A DNA stretch of 64,000 bases from DASQYE01 sp035940775 (GTDB taxonomy: Bacteria > Acidobacteriota > Blastocatellia > Pyrinomonadales > Pyrinomonadaceae), in NCBI GenBank assembly GCA_035940775.1, contig DASZEN010000033.1, forward strand, positions 1-64,000, in the 5' to 3' direction. Within the stretch, counting starts at the first letter, position 1. Each line of letters opens with the position of its first letter. The position numbers and the translations under genes were made by a program. Positions 63,800-64,000 of this stretch are shown here, piece after piece. The notes below the pieces were generated by a model, which was not told the origin of the DNA, ran no database searches, and saw only the letters and a program-made list of their open reading frames with translations.

Positions 63800-64000
63800 T
63801 CTGAAAAGCTCATCGTAATGCCTGTCCCCGTACGCACGGCCTTTTCGTACACGGCGGCCGCCGCCACTACGTCCTGCAATGCCATTCCGGTCGAATCGAA
63901 GATGATGATCTCCCGGTCGGATATGCGCCCCGGCTTAACACCCGCGAGCACCTCGCCCAGCTCGGCGTGCACGTGCTCTTTTGTAACCTGACCTGAATCG
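63796..64000 (-). CDS. Ornithine cyclodeaminase/mu-crystallin family protein, C-terminal part (runs off right edge)
   Basis: Only the last 67 residues are in the window: HVHAELGEVLAGVKPGR, then EIIIFDSTGMALQDVVAAAA and VYEKAV. This is the conserved C-terminal Rossmann end of ornithine cyclodeaminase/alanine dehydrogenase-like NAD enzymes. The substrate cannot be told from the fragment. It is translationally coupled to the ChrB-type gene. Confidence 0.88.
   Translation of the reverse strand, partial: DSGQVTKEHVHAELGEVLAGVKPGRISDREIIIFDSTGMALQDVVAAAAVYEKAVRTGTGITMSFSE

Overview
The window looks like a chromosome segment of a GC-rich diderm bacterium. LPS export (LptC/OstA), a maintenance-of-lipid-asymmetry system (MlaEFD), RNase J, UppP, HD-GYP signalling and the general gene style fit Acidobacteriota (Blastocatellia-like). 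That placement is inferred from gene content only.

Left chromosome (1-21354). Minus-strand housekeeping genes run from an LptC-OstA protein at the left edge through recJ, a PilZ protein, uppP, a TPR lipoprotein-like protein, a short-chain dehydrogenase, an ACT protein, RNase J, rsmA, ribD, ftsY, a 57-residue acidic protein with a very good ribosome site, and an HD-GYP sensor. The plus strand then carries an ECF sigma factor, a zinc-finger anti-sigma, a Spy-like periplasmic protein and mlaE-mlaF-mlaD.

Genomic island (21369 to about 60300). Fourteen bases after the mlaD stop, a Tn7-type transposon end starts (TGT plus three packed TnsB-type sites). The element (E1) reads outward to an inverted end with three spread sites at 48297-48458. 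E1 encodes tnsA-tnsB-tnsC-tnsD. The tnsA start is non-canonical and the tnsC C-terminus is displaced into another frame. Cargo before tnsA is a five-gene type I restriction operon (XRE regulator, hsdM, hsdS, an accessory orf, hsdR), a TM2 protein and an immunity-like protein. Cargo after tnsD is an HNH/ScoMcrA-like nuclease, a FokI-like nuclease with no methylase, an unknown protein, a DUF4365-phospholipase D fusion, a cold-shock pseudogene joined to a tnsD fossil, an AAA+ ATPase, and a four-gene isoprenoid cluster (prenyl diphosphate synthase, UMF1 transporter, methyltransferase, geranylgeranyl-reductase-like flavoprotein).

Beyond E1 lie two transposase-less elements stacked in the same orientation. 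E2 (48461-54298) has a different family of end repeats and carries a GC-rich three-gene operon of unknown function. E3 (from 54334) carries a tnsD C-terminal fossil and a two-gene nuclease-STAND/helical-repeat system that looks like an Avs-type defence locus. The layout fits repeated Tn7-like insertion at one site next to mlaD, each new arrival pushing older ones away from the target gene.

Right chromosome (60612-64000). A secreted Ig-like/outer-membrane protein is followed by a minus-strand ornithine cyclodeaminase-family gene (partial) coupled to a ChrB-type protein.

The strongest candidates for undescribed biology are the use of mlaD as a Tn7-like attachment site, the E2 three-gene operon, the E3 two-gene STAND system and the isoprenoid cluster carried as transposon cargo.
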